Part shown: positions 45,366 to 54,411 of the stretch, one piece after another
How the letters are laid out: each line of letters begins with the position of its first letter
Position numbering within the stretch: the stretch's first letter is position 1
IMG/VR virus record: IMGVR_UViG_3300025162_000024
Location: 60,319-124,318 of that record
Strand: one strand, 5' to 3'
Length of the DNA: 64,000 nucleotides
Source: a virus
Notes under the pieces: model-generated
The model's input: the letters and a program-made list of their open reading frames with translations, nothing else
Database searches by the model: none
What the model was told of the DNA's origin: nothing
Program-made: the position numbers and the translations under genes

Positions 45366-46589
45366 CTAGGCAGCAGCCGACGGGGCTGAGATCGCCCCGC
45401 GGATCCGGGCCATTACCGAGTCGACCTTCGCCTTATCCGTTGCCGGAGGGGTCGGGGTCGGCAGGGGTGCCGCTACCTGGGGGGCTGTAGGCCCCTGCGG
45501 AGCCTGGGGCACCGAGATCTTGGGCTCTGCCGGAAGATCCGAATCCTCGAAATGGAACGGATCGGGGGACCCACCGAACGGATCAGAGTTCTGACCCTGG
45601 GGTGTCCCTGCCGTTTCCTGGACCTCACCGAGGTTCTCCTGCTTGCCCGCCTCGGGTTGGGCCAGAGACGCCCCGATCTTCGTCGACTTCACATACGCCG
45701 GAAGCATCTGACCGAATCGGGAGTCGGCCAGACCAAACCGCATCCAGACAGCCGGATAGATCTCACACAGCTGTTCGATGAGCTCCTGTGAGGACATCCG
45801 GTTGATCGCATTCTCCCAGGGCTCCCAGCACCGGGCGATGATCTTGTCGGGGAGGGGCACGGTCTTCATGAACTTGACCGTGTACTTCTTCGCCTGCATC
45901 TGGCCCTGGCCGCCGCTGAACACGTCAGAAACGTCCCCAAGGTCGCCCCCGCCATCGACGTCCTCTGCGAACTTCTCGAAGAGCACGGTGCCCCCGATCT
46001 TCGCGTCGAACACGTCGGGATGGGCATACTTCGACCGCCAATCCTCGGGCGGGAACGGGGACTTATCGTCCGGGGCCCGAACCGTGAACATCAGCTCTTT
46101 GAGCCCGAGTCGGGCGGTTTTCGGGAGCATGAAGTGCACGTCTCGCGGCGTTTGCATCTTCTTGTCCTTGTAATAGACAAGGATGCCCTGAGCTATCACC
46201 CCGCCTGCAGCTTTCGGGAGCTTCGAGTACCGTTCGCCCTTCTTCAGCTGGTTCTTGAACTGATCGTCCTGCTTGGCGGCCGCCGTCAGCTTGGAGAACA
46301 GAAGATCATACGGACTGATCTTCGAGTCGTTGACATTGGCAAGGAACGATCGTTCCGTGGTGTGCCCGGCGAGCTTCACATAGTCGGGAACCGCGTAGAA
46401 CGTCTGGGGGTGCCAATCGGTCTCCGACTCGCGGACGACCTGGACCTTACCGTCGACGACCGGGGGGACAAACCGGATTACTGCCCGGCCATCCCAGCAG
46501 GGGGCCCACATCCCCTTAGAACCTTTCAGAACCAGATCGTTGCTAGACTGGCGATTCGCTTCGCCCTGACCAAAAATATCCATTCCCAT
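45366..46589 (-). CDS. candidate single-stranded DNA-binding protein (407 aa)
   Basis: The start at 46589 (MGMDIFGQGEANRQSSNDLV) has TAAGGAAA upstream. APCWDGRAVIRFVPPVVDGK and TDWHPQTFYAVPDYVKLAG begin a beta-rich domain. The C-terminal third is low in complexity, rich in Pro, Gly, Gln and Asp (DPFGGSPDPFHFEDSDLP). An OB-like core with an acidic tail, its own terminator and a place between polymerase and UvsX are what a gp32-like ssDNA-binding protein would show. The fold itself is inferred. Confidence 0.5.
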   Translation of the reverse strand: MGMDIFGQGEANRQSSNDLVLKGSKGMWAPCWDGRAVIRFVPPVVDGKVQVVRESETDWHPQTFYAVPDYVKLAGHTTERSFLANVNDSKISPYDLLFSKLTAAAKQDDQFKNQLKKGERYSKLPKAAGGVIAQGILVYYKDKKMQTPRDVHFMLPKTARLGLKELMFTVRAPDDKSPFPPEDWRSKYAHPDVFDAKIGGTVLFEKFAEDVDGGGDLGDVSDVFSGGQGQMQAKKYTVKFMKTVPLPDKIIARCWEPWENAINRMSSQELIEQLCEIYPAVWMRFGLADSRFGQMLPAYVKSTKIGASLAQPEAGKQENLGEVQETAGTPQGQNSDPFGGSPDPFHFEDSDLPAEPKISVPQAPQGPTAPQVAAPLPTPTPPATDKAKVDSVMARIRGAISAPSAAA

Positions 46590-46691
46590 ATAGGGAGTTT
46601 CCTTAGAAAAAGAGATAGTATGCCCAAATGACGCCACATTGGCTAAGTTGGGCAAATAAGACTATACCACAAGTAGGCAGACATTGCCGCC
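46590..46691 (-). promoter_or_regulatory. 102-bp gap holding a likely promoter for the SSB candidate
   Basis: This is an A/T-rich gap in an otherwise tightly packed module. On the minus strand it contains TATAGT and TACTAT words that could serve as -10 boxes, and TAAGGAAAC as ribosome site for the downstream gene. No -35 box with good spacing is certain. Confidence 0.35.
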
Positions 46692-49600
46692 CTACTTTTT
46701 GACCCCGACCAGATCTAAGCAGGCTGGGGTCAGCCCTGCATCCAACAGCTGAGCGCGATGCTCATGCTCGCCCCATCTAAGCTCAAGGTCAATATCACCA
46801 AGTGAATACTGTAACCCGAAGCCAGGGACTACCACATTCTCCACCATGCACCAGGGGAAGACCTTGGCGGCCACTTCCTCAGCCCGGTCTACCTTGACCT
46901 CGAGGGTCACTGCATCGTGGATCGACATGATGATCCGGTACTCTGGGGAGTCCGTAAACTTACGCCGATAGTCCGTGAAGTTACAGAGAGCCGCGGACAT
47001 CGAGTCGCCGACCGTCCCCTGAATCAGACAGTTACAGGCCTCCCGGTGGAAGCCCGCGATCGTATTGCGATCCTCTGCCCTCGGAAACCGGCGGCGGCGA
47101 CCATAGGGATTGACCAAGTACCCCGGGTTGGTCACCCTCCGTTTGCAATCCTCCAGGAACCGGTAGATAGGCTCGTACCGGCCGAAGAACGCATCAATCC
47201 ACCCTTGGGCCGTATCGCGTGACACGGTGATCCCATACCTACGCACTTTGCGGACGATGGCACCAGCCGAAATCTGATATGCCACGCCAAAGTTGAGCAC
47301 CTTTCCGACAGCCCCACGCAAATTATCCAACACTTTGTCAGACTTGCGGAGGGTGTTGAACTCCTGGACCGACATGTCCCCCAGCCGGCGGCCACCGTGC
47401 ATGTAGTCTTTCAACGCGGTGAGCGTCGTCTGTGTATGAACATCTGACGCTGCCAGATCGTGCAGGAACAGATCACACTTGGAGAGGGCCCCGATCGTCC
47501 AGAGCTCAGCCTGGTTCCAGTCCCCGGTCATCAGACAGTATCCGGGATCGGCCACCACACAGGAGCGTAGTGGGTAGTACCCTGGGTGTAGCATATGCCT
47601 CAGGACGGGGATGAACCCCTTTCCCTCAGCACGAGACACCCTAATGTGCAGCCCGCAGTCCGGAACGCTCAGGAAGGGAGCTGCCTGGGTCTCATCCGGA
47701 GTCTCATGCCCAGCTCCATCCAAGTACACCATATCCCCCTGGACCGTAGAGGTGGCCGCGACAAAGAACAGTCGGCTGAATGCCTTCTGGATGTCCGCCT
47801 CCTGCTTCTTGGGCCAGTTCTGGGTATTAGGGCTAGTCGCATATCTGCCAGTTTCAACAGTCTGCCGGAAGCTAGTGCGGAGCCGGCCATCGTCGTCAAT
47901 GGCCTGGCCAACCCCACCATCCCATACGAGGTTCCCGTTCTTGTCCTCCACCTCCTGGCGAAGGAAGCTCTTGGTGAGCTGCCCAAGTCGCTGATAGTGA
48001 AGGAGCAGTTCCAGGTCTGGACAGTTCTCAGACAGGATCGCGATGCTCTCCGAGTCACAGGAGGGTGCGTGCCTCCTCTGCTCGGCTTCCTCCAGCTCCA
48101 TAACCTGGGTCCAGGCCAAGGTCTGCTTCTTTTTGTCCCCAGTGGTCTTGATCGGGGTAAGCCCATAGATCCGGGCCCCTGGGGGGCTCACAACCTTGTC
48201 CTGCTCGTCCCAGGGCCTCCACCCATAGAGCAACTCTCGCATCTGGGGGGTAGAACCAGGGTTGAACGTGGGCCAGTGCACAGACTGCCTTAACCTGTCT
48301 AGGGATTCATCCTTGCACGTATGGGCCAGCCCCACTTCGTGGCGGAGCCTCGGGAGGTCCATGGGCATCCCGACCGTCTCCATCTCGTTCAGGGCCGAGT
48401 GCACCCGGTGGACAAGACGAGTGTAGAGCTCTGCAAGCCCCTGGGCCTCGATCTCCTTGCGGATCGGGCCTTCCAGGTTCAGACTGGCTATTGCGTCCAT
48501 ACCCGCATATGGATGGATGATCTCGTCGGGGATCATCCCATAGCCCATACGGTCCTTGTCCTCTTCACTCACCTTGTTCGCAACCAGCCAATCCCGCAAT
48601 GGCCGATCATACCGCTCCATGCCCAGCCAGGTCAGTGCCTGTAACTCCAGCTGCAGTGCAAAGTTCTCGTTAACCAGGTGAGCGGCGAGCATCGTATCGA
48701 ACCCGTTGGCGACGAACTCCTCGTGGAGGTCGACGCCCATCGAGGCAAGCCACTGCAGATCCTGGCGGGCACTGTGCCCTACCAAGTGGATCCCAGGCCG
48801 CTTCAGCAATCTTCGCAGCTGTTCTGCGACCTGCACGGACTGCGTGCAGAGCTCCGGCCGATTGTGCTGCCGACGCATGATGATGACCGCGGCCTGATCC
48901 CCAGGCCACGCCAGCTGTATAGTCCGAAGATTTCCCGTCCGGTAGGTTCCGTCAGCCCATTCACAGTCAAATCCGTATGAGAGATTCCCAGAAGCGATCT
49001 GGGAATCGACCATCTTGGTCAGGTCGGCGATCGTCGAGATCTCCGATATGGTGTACACGGGCTTCACCTCCGCGGCAGCCGGCGGATACAGCAGGTTACG
49101 GACGATCTCCAGGTCCCGGGCCAGATCCTGGTCAGTGGCCCGCCCGGCAATGATCTGCCTGGGGCTTAGTACGGCCACCATCTGGCAGTTCTCAGCCAGC
49201 TGCTGAGGGACCCCTCTCAGGTCGTCAAAGGCCCAGCTACCCTCTCCTGACTCCTTGAGGCTCATACAGCTTTTGGCCGCATCGGCCCCCACAGCCACGA
49301 CCAGCCTCGGGCGTACCAGGTTGATGGTCATGGCGGTCACCGGCCTAAAGTCTTTCCAGAACCCGGCCTTCCAGGGAAATGCCTTCTGGTCCATGGCCAG
49401 GGGGCAGCAACAGGTGAGCATCGCACTAGTCAGGTCGAGGCCCACCCCTTTAGCCGCCCGGAGGATGCCCTTGACCTCTTCGCTCTCCCCATAGCGGCCG
49501 AACTGATAGTCGATGACATCCGGGGTCTTGAACAGGAAGAGAACCTCCCGCTCTTTGATCCCGGAGATCCCGACGAATGTCGAGGGTGGAAGCGTCACAT

Positions 49601-49757
49601 TCGGATGTTCGGCCCCCGACTTGTCAGTCATCGGGATGACCACCGATTCGGTGCAGCACCTTCCGATCAGCTCGACGGGGTCCTGAGCATACCGCTCGGC
49701 GGCCACCGTCAGCAGGCTCTTCTTATCGATCTCTGGGATAGTCAGCAGTTCAGGCAA
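46692..49757 (-). CDS. polA: family A DNA polymerase with UDG-like N-terminus (1021 aa)
   Basis: Residues 1-225 look like a uracil-DNA-glycosylase-superfamily domain (EREVLFLFKTPDVIDYQFG, AMLTCCCPLAMDQKAF, RPRLVVAVGADAAKSCM), as known at the N-terminus of SPO1-type phage polymerases. From 255 the 3'-5' exonuclease begins (YGFDCEWADG, LVGHSARQDLQWL, PYAGMDA). The polymerase has motif A MTGDWNQAELWTIGALS near 745, motif B LRGAVGKVLNFGVAYQI near 816 and motif C MSIHDAVTLEV near 944; motif C has HDA where most have HDE. TTG start after GGGAG, overlapping the upstream gene. Confidence 0.92.
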   Translation of the reverse strand: MPELLTIPEIDKKSLLTVAAERYAQDPVELIGRCCTESVVIPMTDKSGAEHPNVTLPPSTFVGISGIKEREVLFLFKTPDVIDYQFGRYGESEEVKGILRAAKGVGLDLTSAMLTCCCPLAMDQKAFPWKAGFWKDFRPVTAMTINLVRPRLVVAVGADAAKSCMSLKESGEGSWAFDDLRGVPQQLAENCQMVAVLSPRQIIAGRATDQDLARDLEIVRNLLYPPAAAEVKPVYTISEISTIADLTKMVDSQIASGNLSYGFDCEWADGTYRTGNLRTIQLAWPGDQAAVIIMRRQHNRPELCTQSVQVAEQLRRLLKRPGIHLVGHSARQDLQWLASMGVDLHEEFVANGFDTMLAAHLVNENFALQLELQALTWLGMERYDRPLRDWLVANKVSEEDKDRMGYGMIPDEIIHPYAGMDAIASLNLEGPIRKEIEAQGLAELYTRLVHRVHSALNEMETVGMPMDLPRLRHEVGLAHTCKDESLDRLRQSVHWPTFNPGSTPQMRELLYGWRPWDEQDKVVSPPGARIYGLTPIKTTGDKKKQTLAWTQVMELEEAEQRRHAPSCDSESIAILSENCPDLELLLHYQRLGQLTKSFLRQEVEDKNGNLVWDGGVGQAIDDDGRLRTSFRQTVETGRYATSPNTQNWPKKQEADIQKAFSRLFFVAATSTVQGDMVYLDGAGHETPDETQAAPFLSVPDCGLHIRVSRAEGKGFIPVLRHMLHPGYYPLRSCVVADPGYCLMTGDWNQAELWTIGALSKCDLFLHDLAASDVHTQTTLTALKDYMHGGRRLGDMSVQEFNTLRKSDKVLDNLRGAVGKVLNFGVAYQISAGAIVRKVRRYGITVSRDTAQGWIDAFFGRYEPIYRFLEDCKRRVTNPGYLVNPYGRRRRFPRAEDRNTIAGFHREACNCLIQGTVGDSMSAALCNFTDYRRKFTDSPEYRIIMSIHDAVTLEVKVDRAEEVAAKVFPWCMVENVVVPGFGLQYSLGDIDLELRWGEHEHRAQLLDAGLTPACLDLVGVKK

Positions 49758-50043
49758 TCTTAAACTCCCCTCTGGCCATTCGCCCCTGCCTCGGGCTGGT
49801 GTTCACCCCTACACCCAGGCCCAGTGCTTTGCTGAACCCTACCTCATGGGGCAACGCGTACTCTTCACGCATCCCCTTCAGCCGGTAGGTAATCACCGAC
49901 GGGGTCACACGGACGATCTCTATCTGACGGTCTTTACCCTTATCGAACGAGGTTTTGACCGTCTCGAACGGGCCAAGTTGGCCCTTGATCTGACGAGCCC
50001 TCTGCCGCTTCTCGGGCAGAGGGCTCTTGTCTACTTCAGCCAT
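49750..50043 (-). CDS. hypothetical protein beside polymerase (97 aa)
   Basis: AAGGAG precedes the ATG. QIKGQLGPFETVKTSFDKGK and RQIEIVRVTPSVITYRLKGM form a basic, beta-rich protein; the C-terminus is Arg-rich. Coupled to the polymerase by an 8-bp overlap, so a nucleic-acid-binding helper is plausible. No family. Confidence 0.6.
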   Translation of the reverse strand: MAEVDKSPLPEKRQRARQIKGQLGPFETVKTSFDKGKDRQIEIVRVTPSVITYRLKGMREEYALPHEVGFSKALGLGVGVNTSPRQGRMARGEFKIA

Positions 50044-50056
50044 CGAACTCCTTGGG

Positions 50057-51355
50057 TTACACGGGTATCCGCGTGTACGGTACCCAGATCCGGCCGTCAG
50101 CCGAGAACTGAGCTGTCTTCGTATCTATCTGGACTGGTCGAGACCTGTCCACGGTCCGAGAAGGACTTTGCGGAGTCAGCCGGAACATCCAGCCTTCCGG
50201 AACATTGGGCAGCCCGTTCTCCGCCCGGAAATAAAACACGCGGTCAGAGCTGCTATACGTGTCGTACGGGTACCAGGGACCCATCAGGCTCTTGGAGATG
50301 TAAATCACGTTCCGGGGATCTCCGGGATTCGCCCTTTCCCAGAAGTGCGGATAGCAGTAGCTGCCCGCCGCGACAATCCCGATCAGTGATTTCCATGCGT
50401 GGCCGACAGACTTCCACTCGTAGACCTCCCCGTTCTGGCACAGGGCGTAGTTAACCTCATCGAGTACGGGGTATCCCGAAGCTCCTCTCTCGAAGCCACT
50501 GACAAGCGGCTTTGGGGCAGCCTTGAGGTTGCAGCCGTACCGGGCGTTGTACCAGCGGGCGACCACCTTCGTGGCCGCGTCGGCCGGAACCATGATATGG
50601 CCATAGGAATTGCACTGCAATTCCGCGATGGTCACAGAGAAGCCAGCGGGGTCCTCGCTGGTATATTCCAGGTCACAGAGGCCCACGCCATACCGACGGA
50701 GAGCACCGCTCTTGCGATCGAAGTACCAGCGGCCGGACAGTGTGGAGAACGTCCCGTACGAGCTCCGGATGAGCTCAAACTCATCTTGCGTGAGGCGGGT
50801 TTGACCGTCGTTCTCGGCCTGCTCTGCAGAGTAAAACACGCTCTGTACGGTCCTTCCGCTCTTCATATATCCGGTGCACGCCGGGAACTCCCAGATATAC
50901 CCGTCATCCTCATCCATATACCAGGAGGGCGCATCCGACTTCAGATTGTTATTGGCCGTAGTGACCAGAAACGGATTGGAGGCCACTGCCGATTGCTTCA
51001 GGCACCGCCATTCGGAGATAACCTTCTGGGCCTCCTCGTAAGTCAGCCGTCGGTCCTCCCTCTTGCACATGGCCTCATCAACGTACGTCTTGATCCCATC
51101 CGGATCTTCTCGGGTGAACACCAGGGGCGTGTTCTCCCCGTCGTATCGCCGGATAGTCCCGTACTCGGGGTCCTGGTACCAGCGGACCTCTGCAGGTGCC
51201 ATGACCTGCAATACTGTGCCGGCACCTGAGTACGCACTTTCGTAGTAGGCCTCTTTGACCGCTTTCTTCAGCTGTTTACGGCCATCAGCGGAATCCAGGT
51301 ACTCGGCGATCTTCACCTTAAACTGCTTGTCATCGATCTTTACCGTTGCGTCCAT
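50057..51355 (-). CDS. RWY/YPA-repeat protein inside the replication module (432 aa)
   Basis: The start at 51355 (MDATVKIDDKQFKVKIAEYL) follows TAAGGAG and lies just past the primase stop. About 50 helical residues come first. Three repeats follow: VRWYQDPEYGTIRRYDGENT, PSWYMDEDDGYIWEFPACTG and GRWYFDRKSGALRRYGVGLC, diverged from the left-end copies. The C-terminal 190 residues are a separate beta-rich domain (YALCQNGEVYEWKSVGHAWK, RVFYFRAENGLPNVPEGWMF, QFSADGRIWVPYTRIPV). Its place between primase and polymerase hints at a role during replication. Confidence 0.8.
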   Translation of the reverse strand: MDATVKIDDKQFKVKIAEYLDSADGRKQLKKAVKEAYYESAYSGAGTVLQVMAPAEVRWYQDPEYGTIRRYDGENTPLVFTREDPDGIKTYVDEAMCKREDRRLTYEEAQKVISEWRCLKQSAVASNPFLVTTANNNLKSDAPSWYMDEDDGYIWEFPACTGYMKSGRTVQSVFYSAEQAENDGQTRLTQDEFELIRSSYGTFSTLSGRWYFDRKSGALRRYGVGLCDLEYTSEDPAGFSVTIAELQCNSYGHIMVPADAATKVVARWYNARYGCNLKAAPKPLVSGFERGASGYPVLDEVNYALCQNGEVYEWKSVGHAWKSLIGIVAAGSYCYPHFWERANPGDPRNVIYISKSLMGPWYPYDTYSSSDRVFYFRAENGLPNVPEGWMFRLTPQSPSRTVDRSRPVQIDTKTAQFSADGRIWVPYTRIPV

Positions 51356-51365
51356 CTTCTTCTCC

Positions 51366-52583
51366 TTATCGTTTTTCATCGATCAAACTTCCTAACACGG
51401 GGGTCAACGCCGACCAGATCTGCCCGTGGGTCGCTTCTCCCGGATCCTTCGTCGGGAGCTTCACGCGGGTCACACCCCGCTCGAAGATCCCCCCGAACTG
51501 GGTCATTACCCCGGCGATCTCCGCGTCGGGCACGTCACTATCCAGTAGGACTACGGCCATCCCGGTACCCCACTCTCTCTTGAGCAGGGCTATCTGGTCC
51601 AGACTGGGTGTCTTTCCGAACAGGCATATGGCGGGCCCTGGTTTCTCCGGATCGGTCGGGGTCCCTACCCGGAGCACGTCAAACACCCCTTCGCAGATCA
51701 CCACATAGGGGTAGGTCCGGGCACTGCTCAGGTTGTACACATGCTGGCTCTTCTGGAACCCGGGGCATGTAAAGTACTTGGGGACCGGCGTAAGATGCCG
51801 ACCGCATGTGCAGGTATGGTTGGCCTCGGCCAGCTTGGCCAGGAACTTGTCCATCCCCGAGAGGTCCACAGAGATCAGCCCGCACTCAGAACAGAACTTG
51901 AGGTTCTTGGTATTGCCATCCCCCTTGGGCCCCAGGTACCTAGCCTGCCACCCGAGGAGCTTCCGGTTATCGGTCACAGGGAAGATCAGGCGGTGGCGAG
52001 CATGGGCCATGCTGCTGGCCGTGCAATAGCTCAGACTGTAGTTATCACCGACCACCCTAGGATCGTACCCGCGGGACCTGAGGTAGACAGACGCTGGATG
52101 CTCCGGCCGCAGCTGCGAGACGGGCACGGTCGGTCCGGGCATCGTAATCCGGTGGACAGGACGGGTCCCGTGTGCCTGCTGGGCCAGGGCCATATCTGGC
52201 ATCGTACTTAGAGTGAATACGTCGAGCATCTCTTCGAGCTTCGCTACGTTGCCCGGCGTCCTGGTGCATTCCTCATTGAAACACTTGATCAGATAGTGGA
52301 GCTTCCCGGCCCTAGGGTCCTCTGTCAACCATAGGTGGTTTATTGACAGGCGGCCTCGGGTATCCCGGCACAGTGGACAGTTAATGGCATAGGCCTCGCC
52401 CTGCACCTGGATCTTGGCCAAGATCTTCTTTCCATCCTTGACCCGCTCATACCTGAGGATAGTCTGCTGGCCGGGGCGGACCGTCTCTATCCGGTTGCCG
52501 GGGGCAGAGACGATCCCCTTGGCCATCGCCATCCACAGTGAGTGGTATAGCCCTGGATTCAGCGGATTAGTTGATGGAGGCAT
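51366..52583 (-). CDS. DNA primase, zinc finger plus TOPRIM (405 aa)
   Basis: Makes RNA primers for lagging-strand synthesis. CPLCRDTRGRLSI, then CFNEECTRTPG near residues 70-110 is the template-binding zinc finger. RHRLIFPVTDNRKLLGWQAR is the RNA-polymerase-like core strand pattern. A second Cys cluster (CSECGLISVD, CTCGRHLTP) is inserted in the middle. VVICEGVFDVLRVG and VVLLDSDVPDAEI are the TOPRIM Glu and Asp motifs. GAGGAG precedes the ATG. Confidence 0.85.
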   Translation of the reverse strand: MPPSTNPLNPGLYHSLWMAMAKGIVSAPGNRIETVRPGQQTILRYERVKDGKKILAKIQVQGEAYAINCPLCRDTRGRLSINHLWLTEDPRAGKLHYLIKCFNEECTRTPGNVAKLEEMLDVFTLSTMPDMALAQQAHGTRPVHRITMPGPTVPVSQLRPEHPASVYLRSRGYDPRVVGDNYSLSYCTASSMAHARHRLIFPVTDNRKLLGWQARYLGPKGDGNTKNLKFCSECGLISVDLSGMDKFLAKLAEANHTCTCGRHLTPVPKYFTCPGFQKSQHVYNLSSARTYPYVVICEGVFDVLRVGTPTDPEKPGPAICLFGKTPSLDQIALLKREWGTGMAVVLLDSDVPDAEIAGVMTQFGGIFERGVTRVKLPTKDPGEATHGQIWSALTPVLGSLIDEKR

Positions 52584-52968
52584 CAGTCTCCTCGAAATCG
52601 ATCACCTCACACAGAGCGATGCCCAAGGCGTTGGATACCTCTTGGACAATTCGCTCGATCTCCGCATCGGGCGGGCACTGACCACAGTACTTGAATGCAC
52701 GGTGAACCCCGTATTTCACGGCATCCTCGTACGTCCCGGTGATCAGCTGGTACAGATTCACCTTAATGGAGCTGGCCGGGACCTTCTGCTCTTTCAAGAT
52801 TTGCTCCCACATGCAGGAGTTTTTGGAGCAGAATCCTTCTCCAATCCCGTCAGCTTGGTGGATGTCCAAGCAGAGACTTGTACCGTACTCTCCTGCAGCG
52901 CACCCCGAGCAGCTCCAGGAAGCTCCCGGTACTTTTCTGTATCGTTCTCCGTCTACTTCGATCTCCAT
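52567..52968 (-). CDS. Cys-rich hypothetical protein (133 aa)
   Basis: EVDGERYRKVPGASWSCSGC, followed by CLDIHQADGIG and FCSKNSCMW, is the Cys module also found in the repeat proteins at 232-1245 and 30107-31489, here at the N-terminus. A helical second half (VHRAFKYCGQCPPDAEIERI) has another CxxC. Zinc binding is likely; the role is unknown. AAGGAG site, and the 3' end overlaps the primase gene. Confidence 0.6.
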   Translation of the reverse strand: MEIEVDGERYRKVPGASWSCSGCAAGEYGTSLCLDIHQADGIGEGFCSKNSCMWEQILKEQKVPASSIKVNLYQLITGTYEDAVKYGVHRAFKYCGQCPPDAEIERIVQEVSNALGIALCEVIDFEETDASIN

Positions 52969-52977
52969 GAATTCTCC

Positions 52978-54411
52978 TTAGCTCAACTTTCCACTCTTTG
53001 GGGTGACCGGGGGACCGACGGGTAACGAGGCCACAACGCTATCGTTTGCCTCCAGCCTTTGTCCGCCTCCGGCATACACGTACGAGTACTCCTTGTCCTC
53101 GACATGCACCTGATGATAATCCGGGTCGATCCGGCACCAGATGCTCTGCTCGAACGACTTGCCACGGCACTTTGGCGATCCGATCTTGGTCAGATTAGTA
53201 GCCGGATCCTTAGCGTTGACAGTGATCAACGTATCCATCAGCACCGGGAACATCGAAAACTCGGCAGCCGCATACTGGCTGGATTGGCTATCCGCTTTCT
53301 TCTGGCCGGCTGCCGCATTCAACTGGTGCAGTAGGAGTACGGCACACTTGTATTTATCGCTGATCGAGTTCAACTCAGACACGATCTGCTGGTACACGTG
53401 CCGGGTATCTCCAAAGTCGGTCTTATGACTACGCATGTACCTGGTGACCATCTCACCCAGGAAATCAACTACGATCATGGCCGGATGCCGTCCGAGTGCT
53501 TTTGCCCGATAGAGGACCGCGTCGATATCGGCCACGCCATTCATACCAGCGGCACCCGCCTGCATATCGCTGATACTGATCAGGTCGCCGATCTCCTTGC
53601 TTACGCTGGTAACCCGTTTCCTGGTGTCTTCTGACCACTGGTCGTACTGTTTCTCCAGCTCTGACCGATGGATGTTCGCCAGGTGATTGATGAACCTGGG
53701 TTTTAGCTGGTCTTTCGACTGCTCGTACGTGAAGTAGATGACCCGTTCTTTCCAGGAAGAGGCCAGGGTACACGCCAGGTTAATGCCATTCAGTGACTTA
53801 CCGCCACCGATCGGACCGAGCAGCCCTATGAAATCAGTGGCCCGCATCCCCTGGGTCAGCCGATCGAACGGCAGGTAGTTAGTGAGCCTCAGGGGAAGCT
53901 CGTTCTTGTACCCCCGGGTCATGTCGAACGGATTGAACAGCTCGGGGAGCCCCAACTGGTACGTGGAACACAGCTGCCCCATATTCGAGATAAGCTTGGG
54001 CAGATCTGTGATATCCGAGTGGGATGCCGAGCGGATTGAGGGGAGGACCACCCGTTCCTGGAAGAACGTCTGCAACAGATTTTGCCCGTAGTCCTCGGAG
54101 AACTCTTCGGCCGGAGTCTCGTAGACAACCGTAAGAAGATTGTCCACGGCCACCTCTAACTCTGCTTCGTCCAGGGTATCGAGGTTCATCCTGATGAGCA
54201 TCTCCAGAAGCTTCGGCCGCATCAGGAGTTTGGGGAGCAGCTCTTTGTACTCCCGGTAGTGATCCAGGGCCACCGACCAGAGGAAGCCAACGAGCTCCTC
54301 TCCCTTCTGGGTGAAATGAGCCGGCAGAAGCTTGTCTGCCGCCTGCATGAACAGCGTGGGGGTCCGCAGGGTGCAGGCAACCATATACGTAATGTACTCA
54401 GGCGCGATCAT
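52978..54411 (-). CDS. DnaB-like replicative helicase (477 aa)
   Basis: Hexameric 5'-3' helicase of the phage replication fork. The N-terminal 150 residues are helical, as in the DnaB N-domain. DFIGLLGPIGGGKSLNGINL near 199 is Walker A, VIYFTYEQSKDQL the following DnaB motif, and AMIVVDFLGEMVTRYMRS near 312 Walker B. CAVLLLHQLNAAAG matches DnaB motif 4 (QL...). The ATG overlaps the upstream gene by 4 bp. Confidence 0.88.
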   Translation of the reverse strand: MIAPEYITYMVACTLRTPTLFMQAADKLLPAHFTQKGEELVGFLWSVALDHYREYKELLPKLLMRPKLLEMLIRMNLDTLDEAELEVAVDNLLTVVYETPAEEFSEDYGQNLLQTFFQERVVLPSIRSASHSDITDLPKLISNMGQLCSTYQLGLPELFNPFDMTRGYKNELPLRLTNYLPFDRLTQGMRATDFIGLLGPIGGGKSLNGINLACTLASSWKERVIYFTYEQSKDQLKPRFINHLANIHRSELEKQYDQWSEDTRKRVTSVSKEIGDLISISDMQAGAAGMNGVADIDAVLYRAKALGRHPAMIVVDFLGEMVTRYMRSHKTDFGDTRHVYQQIVSELNSISDKYKCAVLLLHQLNAAAGQKKADSQSSQYAAAEFSMFPVLMDTLITVNAKDPATNLTKIGSPKCRGKSFEQSIWCRIDPDYHQVHVEDKEYSYVYAGGGQRLEANDSVVASLPVGPPVTPKSGKLS

